From Lateolabrax maculatus (lineage: Eukaryota > Chordata > Actinopteri > Acropomatiformes > Lateolabracidae): a stretch of 64,000 nt of DNA. A program made the position numbers and the translations under genes. The DNA lies in the NCBI GenBank assembly GCA_031216445.1, contig CM062218.1, forward strand, positions 6,903,001 to 6,967,000, in the 5' to 3' direction. Positions 25,901-37,638 of this stretch are shown one piece after another (the first letter of the stretch is position 1; every line of letters begins with the position of its first letter). Below the pieces are notes generated by a model that had not been told where the DNA came from, searched no databases, and saw nothing but the letters and a program-made list of their open reading frames with translations.

Positions 25901-26911
25901 ACGACAAAAAACAACAAAAAACGACACTTTAAAGAACAAAAAATGACAAAAAACAACAAAAAACGACACTATAAACAACACAAAACAACACTTTCAACAA
26001 CAAAAAACAACAAAAAACAACAAAAACGACACTATAAACAACAAAAAACGACACTATAAACAACAAAAACGACAAAAAACAACACTATAAACAACAATAA
26101 CACAACAAAAAACAACAAATACGATGACAAAAACCACAAAAAACAACACTATGAACAACAAAAACATGACAAAAAACAACAAATACGACGACAAAAACGA
26201 CACTATAAACAAAAACGACACTATAAACAACAAAAACGACAAAAAAACAACAAAGATGTGATGTGAAAGATGTGGAATAGTTGAATGTCTGTTGAAAGGC
26301 TGGTGCTAAACTGGATTGCTAAAGTTTAGCAAAAGATTTGAATAATATAGTAGTAATATAGTATGAATGACCTGGAAGATTTGAATTTATGCCAGAAAGT
26401 CCAAAGTGGTGTGAACGTTTTAATGTTGGAATGACGTTTCTACGTGAAAGTATGAAGGATTAGGAAGACTCTGAAGATGAGTAGTTTTGAATGTTTTTCT
26501 CATTGACTTTCATAATAATTAAGTTTTAAACAAAGTTGAATATTTTCCAAAGTATTAATGGGATTTGAATTTTGAATAATACCTTGAATGAACGAAAGAT
26601 GTGGAACTTTTACAAGTTTGAATGGAGTTTAGCTGAAAGTATGAATGAGTAGAGAAGAGTTGAATAGGCATGAAAAAGTGGGAAAATGTGGAAATTTAGA
26701 ACATTCCGCCCATTCATTTGAATGGAGCAAAATTCCTGGAAAATGTTGAATATTTCCTAAAATATGAATGTTATGAAAAAGTTGAATACAAGCAATAATG
26801 TCCTAATTGAGCTGAACGTTTTGATATTTGAATGAAGTTTCTACGTTGAATAATGTGGAAGGAGAAGACTCGCAAAAAAAGCGGTCTGAAGAATAATAAT
26901 AATACATTTTC
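19425..26911 (-). mobile_element. Candidate Helitron-like element carrying a satellite array (unit 3)
   Basis: Second copy of the block at 1223-8300, with CTAG at 19425-19428 and the same hairpin at 19434-19453. The flanks match unit 1, so it was copied by segmental duplication and is not an independent insertion. The internal satellite has diverged in length and arrangement since then. Confidence 0.5.
20263..26254 (+). repeat. A/C-only satellite array, unit 3 (about 6.0 kb)
   Basis: Same monomers as the unit 1 array. The marker gaagctataatgaac occurs at about 20635, 22023 and 23409, showing a higher-order repeat of about 1386-1388 bp present nearly three times. The second and third copies are almost identical. 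This arrangement is absent from unit 1, so the two arrays were reshuffled after the block duplication. Long open frames on both strands repeat every 1386 bp and are artefacts. Confidence 0.95.
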
Positions 26912-28168
26912 TCGTTAGGCCCAGGGGCAAAGCATTCACAAGTTGAAGTAATGTTGTTAAGTAAGATGGTGGAATGTCCCATATTTCACACGTAACTGAA
27001 TGCAGCACCAGGCTCCTCCCAAACCAGAAGTAAAACCGAGCACCATGGGTACACAGTCCCCGAGTTTTACCTGTCAGGCATTGCTTTCTTAAACGTCCTG
27101 CTACTTTTGCAAAGGTTGTCAAACATACCAAAGGTAATTCTTCTATGTAAATTGATGTTTTTACACTTGCTTTGGCAATGTAAACGTCTTCGTTTCCCAT
27201 GCCAATAAAGCTCCTTTGAATTGAATTGACGAGCGAGAGAAATGGATTGATCGCCTGACAGACAAAACTCTGGGCATCCACATATCACAGTTCCACTGTG
27301 TATTTAATGTAAGAGAGTGCTTGACCAACGCTGTCGCTGGACTGTTTGCCGAACAAATATTAGCTGTCTTCACTGTCTAACTTCACTTCAAGGTACGCTC
27401 CTGGTTACAACTGACAACTGACAACTGATATGCGGGGTTCAGGTTTTCAATTAAAGATGCTATGGGTTTTTGGGGGGTTTTTTTTACGCCAGGCTGCTGC
27501 TGGGTAAGTGTCGACTTGTTGTGTAATTGTTATGTTATCACAAGTTGCTCCTGGTAATAACCTGACATATTTGATTGGTTTCATTCTTTACAGTAGGTAT
27601 AGCAGTAGATCTCATTCATTGACTTTAGAAAAGACTCGTGTTATGCAAGCTGCGTGGTGAGTTCCCCCTGACGTCAGACTTCACGTCACGTGACAAACAC
27701 AAACGCTTTTATTTTAAAAAAAGCTGGTCCAGTTATTTCCTGAGATGTAATCATGCAGGCTAAAAGATGTGACTTTAAACTCTTTCAGTGTATGTACTCA
27801 GAGGGAAAAGGTTACTCTGCATACATGTACATAAAATCAGCTTTAACCTCAGATTTGTCTTTTATGGCTACAGCTTATTCTCCTGTAATCATCTACCAGC
27901 AGAGTCAAATGCTCTTAGGTCAATAACAACCATGGTTTTCTACAAGCCTCATACTGCTCTCTTAATGCATGTTTCCCCATCATTCATTCACACATATGTT
28001 CTACCTGCAGCAGTTTCACATGTTTATGTGCAGTAATGTGTGACTGTGTGTATTACATGTACTCCCCCCTGTCTTCAGACTCCTATATGAATACGATTCT
28101 CTCTATTCTTTGCTTTCTCTCTGTCGCTCTGTTCTTTGTTATTCCTCAGTAGTTGGGGTCAGGCAAAT
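26912..28168 (+). other. Segment D3, upstream and probable 5' UTR region of TPMT copy 3
   Basis: Collinear with 8301-9563, with a handful of substitutions and short indels. It holds the LINE tail (about 27133-27228), the GTAAGT donor-like site near 27505 and the CRE/E-box cluster. The minus-strand frame at 26841-27281 is the copy of the one rejected in unit 1. Confidence 0.55.
27669..27694 (+). promoter_or_regulatory. CRE plus palindromic E-box cluster upstream of TPMT copy 3
   Basis: TGACGTCA at 27669-27676 and GTCACGTGAC at 27685-27694, identical to the unit 1 block and about 480 bp before the TPMT start codon. Confidence 0.5.
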
Positions 28169-30586
28169 ATGTCCAGCCTGCTGGCACCGCAGGCAAATCG
28201 GGTCATGGCACTCGGAGAATGGGAGGAACGCTGGCAGGAGGACAGGATTGGCTTCCATCAATCTCATGTACACAAGTAAAGGCCCCACTATTATCTACCT
28301 CCACTGTAGGATAAGGGAAAACAAAAGTTTTCCAAATGTATGTGTTATTTAACAAGATTAGATTAACCATAAATGTACATTACACCTCTAGTGATCCCAT
28401 GAAAAAATCACTTGTTTACAAGGCACACAAGGAAAATTAGGCAAATTCAGTCCAAACATCCACATCTCAGTGTTTTCCATAGAGTTAATATGTTTAGAGC
28501 TAGCGATGATGTAATCCTAACTATTAAAAATACACACAGAAGGAACATATGGTGTTTTGCTGTTAATTGTGGTTTTGGACAGGATGCTGGAGAACTATAT
28601 TGATAAAGTTCTTGCCGGACGGACAGGAGTTCGCTTCTTCTTCCCTCTCTGTGGGAAAGCTGTAGATATGAAGTGGTAAGAAAAAGACGTATTATATCCA
28701 ATAACAAAGATCAGATTTTTGTTAAGTCATGATTTATGCTAAAAAATGCCAGTTCTTATCAAAAATGTATGGGCACACCGTGATTAAACGTGTTCTCATT
28801 GATGGTCACAACATGCTCCAAAATTTCTTGTACTTCCTGTGTGAATCCCAGGCTAGCAGACATGGGCCACTCAGTGGTTGGGGTGGAGATATCTGAAAAG
28901 GGTATAAAACAGTTCTTTGAGGAAAACAACATGACCTACAGCGAGGAGCCGGTCCCTGCCATACCTGGAGCAAAGCTTTACAAGGTAGGTGAAATATATG
29001 TGCGTGTAAACAGTGAAGGATTCTTTTCATATTTTTACCCATAACATCAGAATATCATAACTTTATTGAACATTCATTCAAAAGACCACTAAAACACATT
29101 CCCGTGCTGGATTCAGATAGTCTTTACACGCACATGAAATGATGCAGCATGCAATCCAGCATAGCTGTCTGTAATGTTAAGTCATTGATATAAGCCTCAC
29201 AGTTTTCTGTTCACTCTCTTACAGACATTTTAGAGGTGTATTAAGTTAGTGCTAATTCAAACCAAACAAACCGCTGCTTCAGATTAAAGGCATGCACAAG
29301 GCGAAATTTTGTTTTAAGTTGCCACAGGAAAAACACTGTTGTATGCTATGACAAATTACAGTTAAGTATAGTATATTATTAAGCAAATGGACTTGACTGA
29401 TATCCCACTTTAAGAGTTTATTGGTTTTATGTAATAAATCCAGTTAATGCAGGAATATTGATGGGAGAAAACGTGTGTAAATACATGAAAAAACATGTAT
29501 TTACGCACACGGACAATAGTTAATCCACATTGTCTTTGTTTCACAGAGCTCGGAGAGAAATATCTCCCTATATCAATGTGACCTGTTCAACTTCTCGAGG
29601 TAAGTAAACTGTATATGTTTGTATCCATTTAAGGATGTTAAATCACTTGCACAACTGTTAAACATAAACTTTTTCACAGTTCCATTGGGGGTCAGTTCGG
29701 GGGAATTTGGGACAGGGGCTCTCTAGTGGCAATCAACCCAGGAGACAGAGAAAAGTAAGATGACATTGAACCCTCCATTGAGATTTGATATATCAACATA
29801 GCAGATAAGGTTTATTATAAAACCTATTGTTCATCATTTGAAAAATATTACACCTAATCACACTAAAATGAAATGAAATCTCTTGAAACAATTTAAATGT
29901 ATAATTAAAATCATTCTCCAACTCCATGTTGTCTTACATACTTTCTCTCTCACAATACCCCAGGTATGCTGCTCTCATAACTTCTCTCATGGCCAAAGAC
30001 TGCAGATACCTCTTGGACACTTTGTTGTACAATCCTGAATTATATAAAGGTAACTGTCAATAGTGTCTAAAACATCAGGAGCTGTATAGAGAGGCATTCA
30101 CACCCCTGGTCTTAAAACAAAAGAAAAAATAAATGAATTAATGATTTTCACTTATTTTGCATTTCTAAATTTCTGCATTGTGTTTGTATGAGTTTGGTGA
30201 AATTTAAAAAATATCTGTAATTGTATTTGTCTTTCAGGCCCTCCCTTTCTTGTGCCTGATGAGCAAGTACACAGCTTGTTTGGTGAGTGTCAAGAACAAT
30301 CATGGCTGAGTGCGTTTCTGTACTTAATCATAAAAAAATCACAAAAACTTAATCAAAATTTGAACAGCACTATGATACTGTAGGAAATTATACTTGGATA
30401 CATGTTAGATATTGACTATAGAGGCTGAGATTAATTTGCATTTTAATGGTGCATTTCTTTTCCTCAGGGAACAGCTGTGATATTGAACTGCTGCAGTCGG
30501 CGGAAGCCCTAACAGACAGACATCGAGGCTGGGGACTGGACTACCTGACTGAAAATGTACACCTCATCACCCCAAAGAGCATTTAA
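28169..30586 (+). CDS. tpmt: Thiopurine S-methyltransferase, copy 3 (most conventional)
   Basis: Coding exons are 28169-28275, 28583-28675, 28852-28984, 29547-29599, 29680-29754, 29964-30049, 30238-30282 and 30468-30586, giving 236 residues against 245 in human; the N-terminus is 11 residues shorter. The protein equals copy 1 up to the last exon. It keeps PLCGKAVDMKW, VVGVEIS, the IWDRG-x-LVAINPGDR stretch (residues 138-151) and a full C-terminus with DRHRGWGLDYLTENVHL, which matches the human RHKSWGIDCLFEKLYLL region. All residues aligned to human SAM contacts and both active-site arginines (152 and 226) are present. This copy is the best candidate for normal enzyme activity. It lies about 1.2 kb upstream of PPP1R36. 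Confidence 0.95.
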
Positions 30587-30835
30587 AAACTAGTTTGTAA
30601 ATTTAGAGAGCAGATCTTGGGCATTTTATTGCAAATACAAGTTGAAGGCATTTTTTTTATGCTTAGACATGTTTTTGACACAGCTCCATTTTGGGGAGGT
30701 AAATGAAGGTTCATGGGAATAAAATATCAATTTCTAAACCTCTAAGAAGTGAAATTCAAAGTTTTGAATGTATCACTAAATAAAGCTTGTTTTGTAACAA
30801 GATGTCTCTGGCTTTATTGAAACCAGTTGGGTAGC

Positions 30836-30867
<32 letters not shown>

Positions 30868-31012
30868 TATTACTGATAATATTAACAGTTTTTTTAAAAT
30901 AAAACCCAAACAAAGATACACAGAAAACAGAATGTAAGCTATACAATTCAGACATCAAAGCAAGGGGAAAAAAACAAGTTATGCTATGATGCTCAAGGCT
31001 GGAAGAGTTGGT

Positions 31013-31062
<50 letters not shown>

Positions 31063-31371
31063 TTTTATGACCTTCCAGTTCTGACTAAGTTTCAGGCTAT
31101 TAAGATAGATAGTGAAAGTGACATTAATGGAATCCACTTAAGGTTTTTTTTTCTTCTAAAAACTCAAAAGACAGTTAACAAGATATAACAGTATTTTTAA
31201 AATCCTTCTTGCCTACTTTTATCTCAAAAGTCAGCAGATATACTTTATATAAAAATAAATAAAGTTATCAATCCAGAAAGAAGGTTTCATGAGACCCAAA
31301 GTATCATTTTATATTAACCCCATTAATGAAAAACCTCCAGGAAACAGAGACATTTAGGATCTGGGAGGGGC
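30587..31371 (+). other. 3' UTR and flank E of TPMT copy 3
   Basis: AATAAA signals lie near 30720 and 30779. A (GT)n run at about 30840-30868 and a long (CA)n run at about 31014-31058 follow. The flank runs straight into the PPP1R36 promoter, so the intergenic space is short. Confidence 0.7.
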
Positions 31372-31813
31372 AGTGCTGCATGTTGTAAAAAGAACTATCA
31401 GCACCCATTAACACACACAGAGCATATGAAAAGCCTTTGCATTCATCCGTGTTTCACAGCTGGGATTCTCTGAGGCCTCAAAGCTGAAGTAACGTTTATA
31501 CGCAACTGTCATAAAAAACTGGGAAAGTCATGAAGTATCAAGCTGGTAGATCAGTGTTCAGTGTGTGTTTCGAGCGGTCAGAGGGGACCTGGGGCCTCCG
31601 GGGCCCGAGCAGAAGATCATCAGGGTTCTTAGAATCCTGCTCACATGCGGATGGAACTTTAAAGGCGTCACGTAGGAACGCGTCACGGGGCCTCCTTCTT
31701 CCCCATTGGCTGTTGCCTGGATACGGCGCCAAACATCGGCGAGGCGAGGAAGGAAGGAACACGGGCTAACCAGGCTAACCGGGCTAACCTGTGGAAAGTT
31801 TTGTCCCCCAGAA
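31372..31813 (+). promoter_or_regulatory. PPP1R36 promoter and 5' UTR (segment A4)
   Basis: This is the only segment A followed by PPP1R36 exons. An inverted CCAAT box, ATTGG at 31705-31709, sits three bases before GTTGCCTGGATAC at 31712-31724, which is close to the RFX X-box consensus. NF-Y plus X-box pairs are typical of cilia and sperm-tail genes. Two CGTCAC half-sites lie at about 31666 and 31681. No TATA box is evident. The start codon is about 90 bp downstream. Confidence 0.6.
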
Positions 31814-34800
31814 ATGCCGAAATACCCCGAGGAGCCGAGGAACGTAAGTTAAAACAAGGAGAAAAACAGGTCTGAAGACGCGTGACAAAAAAAACAAAAA
31901 AAAAAACAACTGATACCTTTACACATTTCACCGGTAACTATTAGCAACTACCAGTGTCTGTGCTGCAATTTCCACTTCACAATGTGAACCTTTTAAAATG
32001 TCCACGTGTGTCATCAGTAACGTCAGTGGTCGGTGTTTGAAGTTCCACATGTAGAAAGCTCTGGTTAACATTAAAGGCATCCCGTGCAGGTGGGCGCCCC
32101 GCCGCCGGGCCGCTGGCTGTGGAGTGACGAGGCTCGGACAGTGCAGTTCGTCAGGTGAGCACGGCCACGAGACGTCGTTTAAAAAAAAAAGCTAGAATAC
32201 GACAAACATCTTCACTCTTTTTTTTTATTATTTTTTTTTTAGTTCCAGTCCGGCAGAGGAGGGTGTTTTGAGGAAAAGGAGCCAAACCAATGTCAATTTC
32301 GACGATCTTCGGCAGCGATCAGAATGGTAACTTTAGGCCTGGGTTAACAAGCGGCTGTCAGAAGTCTTTCTAACATAAATATCTGCTATCGTCATTCAGC
32401 TGTGTTTGTGATTATTCGAAAGACAGAAGAACTGTAGCCCTATGGTGACACGATGTTTTTGCTCCTCATATTCGAGACTAAGCTTGCACACGTGCACCCT
32501 TGCTGTGTCCTCAGGTTGGCTGAGGTGTGCGCGCTGAACCGCAGAGGGCGCCAAAGCGTGAGAAAGAGCCTGAGCCCTGCTCATCTGAACGCTTACAGGT
32601 CCTCAGTGATGAAGAGGAAAGGGGACCGCGTCACCACCGATGATGTTAAACGCAAGTGTCAATGTGTTGTTGAACTCATAACAATGATACTGCATGAGTC
32701 AAGTCAGCTGCTCCTCTCTGTCTCCCGTGAAATCACTGGCAAATGCTGAACAAATAGGAGTTTGGTATGTGTGAATATACAGGAATCAGGAATTGTTCAG
32801 ATGTGCATTTGTGATTACCTGATCCGTGACTTGAGAGCTTGCACAGGTCTCCCTAGAGTGACCCTCAAAAAGATTGAGGTTTTGTCTAGATATGTCTTCC
32901 TTTGCAATATGCCTAGTGATTGCTTTTCCAAAATGAAGATTGATCCATGAATAATTGATTTTCATATCAAATATAAAATAAAACTCAACTTTTGTCTTTG
33001 GGTGTGGTGGTAGCATTTAACTAGAGAATTAAATCTTTCTATGAGTGCTAGATGACTTTTGACCCTGTTCTGACAAAGCTCTCTGCGTTGCAGAGGTGGC
33101 TGTCAGTTTGCTGCAGGAGAATTATTCACTCCCTATTCCATTCTGCTTCTTGGCTGTATTGAAGTAAGGAATACAAAGATATGATTTTAGACATACATAC
33201 AGTTTTCATTGTTGTACATGGTATGACAAGATAAGCCATACACTGATACTAATTCCTTGTCTGTATCCAGGAGTAAAGAGCTTGATGAAGTCCTGACTGC
33301 CCTTCTTCTTTACCTGTCTTGTTTCTTTGAACACAAGTCTCTGGAGAACAACCCTAAGCCTTTAATGGTGTAAGTACTCAGAAGAGAGAGTGGAGCAGTG
33401 ATACCATCATGTATCTTTTTTTATTTTATTTTTTATCACAGTTACTATCTTGTTGTGATGTCTGTGATGTTGTCTATTTCCTCTATATTTGTCCTTCTTC
33501 CAATCCCCTTTCTCGCTCATCTCTGTCCTGTATTTCTACACCCTCACTCCCTTTGTAACCAACCTGCCAGTGTAGACATCATCACAGAGCACCAGATGAT
33601 GGCGAAGGCTTTGGCCAAAAAGGAGATAGCTCAAAAGAAGCTGGCTGTCTGCTACTTCAGCCTTATCATGGACCTGGAGATAGAACAGCATCAACACACA
33701 TCATATCACAAGTGAGTATTTGTTCAGATTCAGAACAGGTGGTAGACAGAGAAGTACTATTCCCTCAGTTCCCCAATATTTCCACTAATTTTTTAGTTAT
33801 CAGGATGCATCACTTGTCATACCTTTTCAAAATACCTCCTGGGTATTACCTTTTTATAGCAGTAGTCTTCCCAAGAGGAACCATCTAATACTCTACATTT
33901 TACCTTCTAGTTCCATTGTTCCTTGTACAGTGCTTGTGCGGTTGTATCTCAGGTCTGACTTTGATTGTTGTTCTTTGTTCTCAGGTTGCTCTTGAAAACG
34001 TTTTGCGCTCAATAAAGTGACGTACTGTTGAAATATAGCTATCTGCTTGAAATATAGTCATGCAACTCAGAGATTCGTACCAAAATGTTAGACACTGAAA
34101 TGATCATGTCTTCCAAGAATAGAAGTCAACCAATCATAGTTTGCCCCAACCTGCCAATCTCTTCTGTGTTTGTCCAGGGGCCGGATGTCGTCAAACAGTA
34201 CAGAATGGCTGCTGCATGCGGTAGGTGCAATAAGAATCCTACAATGTGCTAAAAAAGTACTGATCACCTTAATTAAAAAATCAAACACTCCAATTAAAAT
34301 GTTTTTAAAGTTATTATGAATGGTAGGAACTGGTTAGTGATCCTAATCTGTCCACTTTTTTTAAAAAAAATGATGAATCTGACTTGTAACTGACCTCAAA
34401 AAACCAGCATGCTGAAACATTTGAAACTGTATTGCCTCACTGCTCAGAAAAAAATAGAGCCTTCAGCTGTTCGAGTGAAGGCAGGTTCACCATCTGTGAA
34501 TACAGACGGCAGTGAGAAGAACAGAACGACATTGAGTGTTGGTTATGCCTGGTGGCCTTAATGAATTAGTTAGTGGGCGACGATGTTGACTCAACACAGG
34601 TGCTTTGCTTTGACAGGCTCTCGCCAGTATTTGGCCAGGTGGGGGGACAGGGAAAGAAATATCAGACTAACAGCAGCACCCTATATTGCCCGCTCTGTAT
34701 GTGACCTTTTATGACTGAAATAGCTGTTTTGTCGTTTTAAAAAAACAAAGAAGGATAAGTGGCCCCATGGGTTTTAGGTCAGAAAGAAGGGTTACTGAAT

Positions 34801-37638
34801 GTTCAGTAAATGAATACATGAACAAAATGGATGAATGTCTAACTATCAAATTAATTAAGTACTCTTCACTCTCTTCTCCCCCCTTTTCTCACTTTTTAGT
34901 ATACTTTATAGAAATTATACAAATGGAGAAATGACATACATAAAAATATAAAAAGGAACACATTTCATGGTAATACACTGTTAACAAAATACTGTGCATA
35001 GTCTTACAATGATATCAAGTGCCAAGCTGTGCATCTCTTTGGCTGATGTCCAGTGTTCTTTGTCTTTCCAGTTCAGTTACAATTTGTTTAAAAACCGTGT
35101 CACTTAGTGCCTTGGTGAAGGACCATTGCACTCATCCAATAAAAATCTTAATGCAACTTGGGGAGGTTTTCTAGAATAACTATAGCCAACACCTGCCATT
35201 TTCCTCCACACATCTTTAGACCTCTGGCATTTTAAAAGTTAATGTTCAATAGTTTCATCTTCGTCACAGTTGACCCTTTTTTTCTTCCCCTCACCCTCTG
35301 TTTTTAGTGCTTGTACAGCTTCTTCTGTTTTGTGGCCTGGGTGACGTTTGGCAGGAAGGACCTGGGGGACATCCAAGAGGAAGTGGGGCGTCTTTTGTAC
35401 TCTGACACCTTCAACATGGCAGTGAGGAACACGACTGATCGGGACTCAGGATTGACTTTTACTACTGCTAATGGTTCAGTGAAGACGGGAGAAGCCGACC
35501 CCAAGGAGACGGGATGCAATAGCACATTCAAGCACAGGTACATTAAAGTGACATAAAGGTTTGGTTGAGGTGCCATGTGATACCATCACTGGCACCTCAA
35601 AATGTTGCCTCTTCAATTGTTATGTATTAAACTAGTATTTAGGTTTATATCTATGTGAACTTTTCCTATACATTTTTGATTGCCCATTTTAACAATGCGT
35701 ACATTGTGTTCAGCAGATAGTTGCTAACTTTGACGTTTGATGCTGGACCTGTAGCATACAGTGAGGTTTTTAGAGCTTTTTCACTGAAAACAGCTGCTTG
35801 CTGCTGCCAAAAATGTTGCTGATGAGAGAGGTGACACTGAACTTAAACAGTAAAGTTGCAAGCCTGAAATAAGCCAAAACAAAGGTACAGTATTAAGCTC
35901 CGTAGAGCTGAAGGTAACTGCAGGGGGCAGTTTTTCCTTATCCAAATCAAGGGTCTAACATTAGAGGGTGTCGGATGCTGTACAGATTGTAAAGCCCTCT
36001 CACACAAATTGTGATTTTGGGTCTTATAAATAATGACTTGACTTCACCATCACTATGTTTAACCAGTCTGATCCTGATTCTACATATTGTCAAGTAAATG
36101 ACTTAATAGCTCCGATAGTAAAGTTGTCTGTGTTTGATGGATGTCTTGTCAGACCTCTGACTAGAATATGATTGATGCAGACAGATTCATAGCTTTATCT
36201 GACAGCCTGTTTTATGTTGCTTTGCTGTGTCTGACACAAGACTGGCAGTTGTGTAAGCTGTCAGAGGCCCGTTGCTCTTTCCAGCTGTCAGGTTGAGACC
36301 AAACAATCAAAAGCTGGGCTTGAAGCTTGCTCTCCTCCTGAGGGTGGATGCACAGGACATGATTTGGACTAGCTTCAGCGCAGCTTCCAGCTGTCTTGCA
36401 GACACTGAAAAGATAGTGATAAAAAATCCATCCGACGATGTAGGTTTTTGTATTTGTTCTGGAATAGCCCTTACCCTTCCATAGCAGCTTTCCTGATTAA
36501 TTAGTTCTGGATATTTGTTTAAGTTTCCACCATGACTACTATAGTGTGTCCTTTTCAAAATGTTTATACAGCTGTTGTCTGTGTGTGAATAAACTACTAT
36601 ATAGAGAGATCTTTAGTATTATGATATTTGGTTTAATTAATGGTGTAAAAGATGTACAGTTCAAGTTCATAAGTTTGTCTTATTTTCTACTACCAGTTGA
36701 GTAAGTAAAACGTATGAGGGAGAAATGTGTACATACTTGCTGCCCTCTGTGTTTCTTCAAATATATCTTTTGAGTGTCCCTAGGGTTTATATACAATAAA
36801 TTCATTACATTCTGCTCCTTGATCTAACTTTCCCCCCAGAAAGTCTCAGAGGCGTCCAGCCCTCAGCAGTATAGTTAATCAGCGATCCCCACTGATGGTG
36901 TGTTTGCTGCCCTCGCCCAAAGAACGGTCGCCCCATCTGTTCCTCAGCAGCCGGGCCAGGAGGCAGAGCCCGCTGCAGGCCGACCACTGTGACACCCAGG
37001 CCCTGACGGAGGAGCTCAACCAGCAGCTGGCCAGTGTCAGGTGGTGTAAACTTCAAAGAATATGTCGCATATAACACTCAGGAGAATGTGATTTGTTTTG
37101 ATCAAGGCTAGGATGTATCTGTTTCACTACTGCCATGCACAAAGTAACGGTTACTGCTGTGTGTGTGCAGTGATGTCTCACAAACAGCCAGGACGTACAG
37201 TGACTTGTGACTTAGGGGGACAGAAATATTCTAAAAAAAACTAACTTACTGGATAACTGTGTTCCCCAGTGGTCATGTTGTAATAAAAAATGCTCCATCT
37301 GGTTTTAACCCTCTAGATTTCATATGTAATGGGAATCTTTATCACCATCCAACCAGGTCTTTAATCAGCTGAAAGAGTAGAAGGATTCAGACATAGTATT
37401 TTCCATATATGTAGAGATATTGTATTTATTTCATGACTGTTCTTGTGCCAAGATAGCCTAGAAAAATTACTTAGCTTCTGAAAAACAAATGTATCAATTT
37501 TACCCTATGTTCTATTTATTTAATTAAATCAGCTTCGGGATTCTTGGCAAGCCATTGAGACAGTTCAGCCGCAGTACCCTGATACCCAATGAAGAACAAA
37601 AAAACAACAGAGATGAGGACGACGACCATGAACCATGA
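31814..37638 (+). CDS. ppp1r36: Protein phosphatase 1 regulatory subunit 36
   Basis: A PP1-binding regulatory protein, mainly of testis in mammals. Coding exons are 31814-31843, 32090-32154, 32243-32326, 32515-32651, 33094-33163, 33271-33369, 33571-33711, 34178-34220, 35308-35537, 36840-37040 and 37533-37638; phases agree throughout and give 401 residues. RTVQF at residues 26-30 fits the RVxF PP1-docking motif. The helical core holds VDIITEHQMM (exon 7) and the family-like WVTFGRKDL and IQEEVGRLL segments (exon 9). Exon 4 ends at a GC donor (C|GCAAGT). Identification rests on remembered family features, not a search. The frame meets TGA at 37636-37638, but continues open for 56 coding-like codons, so the true C-terminus may have been longer (458 residues). 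Confidence 0.82.
34898..35285 (-). mobile_element. LINE relic in a PPP1R36 intron
   Basis: Read on the minus strand, bases near 35275-35105 translate to VNCDEDETIEH, one stop, LLKCQRSKDVW and more coding-like residues. This Cys-x-x-x-ETIEH-L-x-x-C pattern with a following Trp is typical of the C-terminal end of LINE reverse transcriptase ORFs. Several stops interrupt the frame, so it is dead. It lies in antisense to PPP1R36 and ends about 25 bp before exon 9. Confidence 0.5.

Larger units (their letters stand above)
1..31371 (+). repeat. Tandem TPMT array, three units plus a terminal segment A
   Basis: The motif starting agtgctgcat recurs at 1, 12738, 18203 and 31372, giving unit lengths of 12737, 5465 and 13169 bp. 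Every unit runs segment A, segment B, upstream segment D, TPMT gene, 3' flank E, all on the plus strand. Units 1 and 3 also carry a 7 kb insert between B and D. Units 1 and 3 are nearly identical outside the satellite, while unit 2 differs by many substitutions and indels. The fourth segment A is the genuine PPP1R36 promoter. The left window edge falls inside the array, so its true start is not visible. Seen directly by comparing the copies by eye; no percent identity was computed. Confidence 0.93.

Noticed and set aside
20236..26242. Open frames that recur identically every 1386 bp
   Set aside because: Same satellite artefact; the identity comes from recent array duplication, not protein selection.
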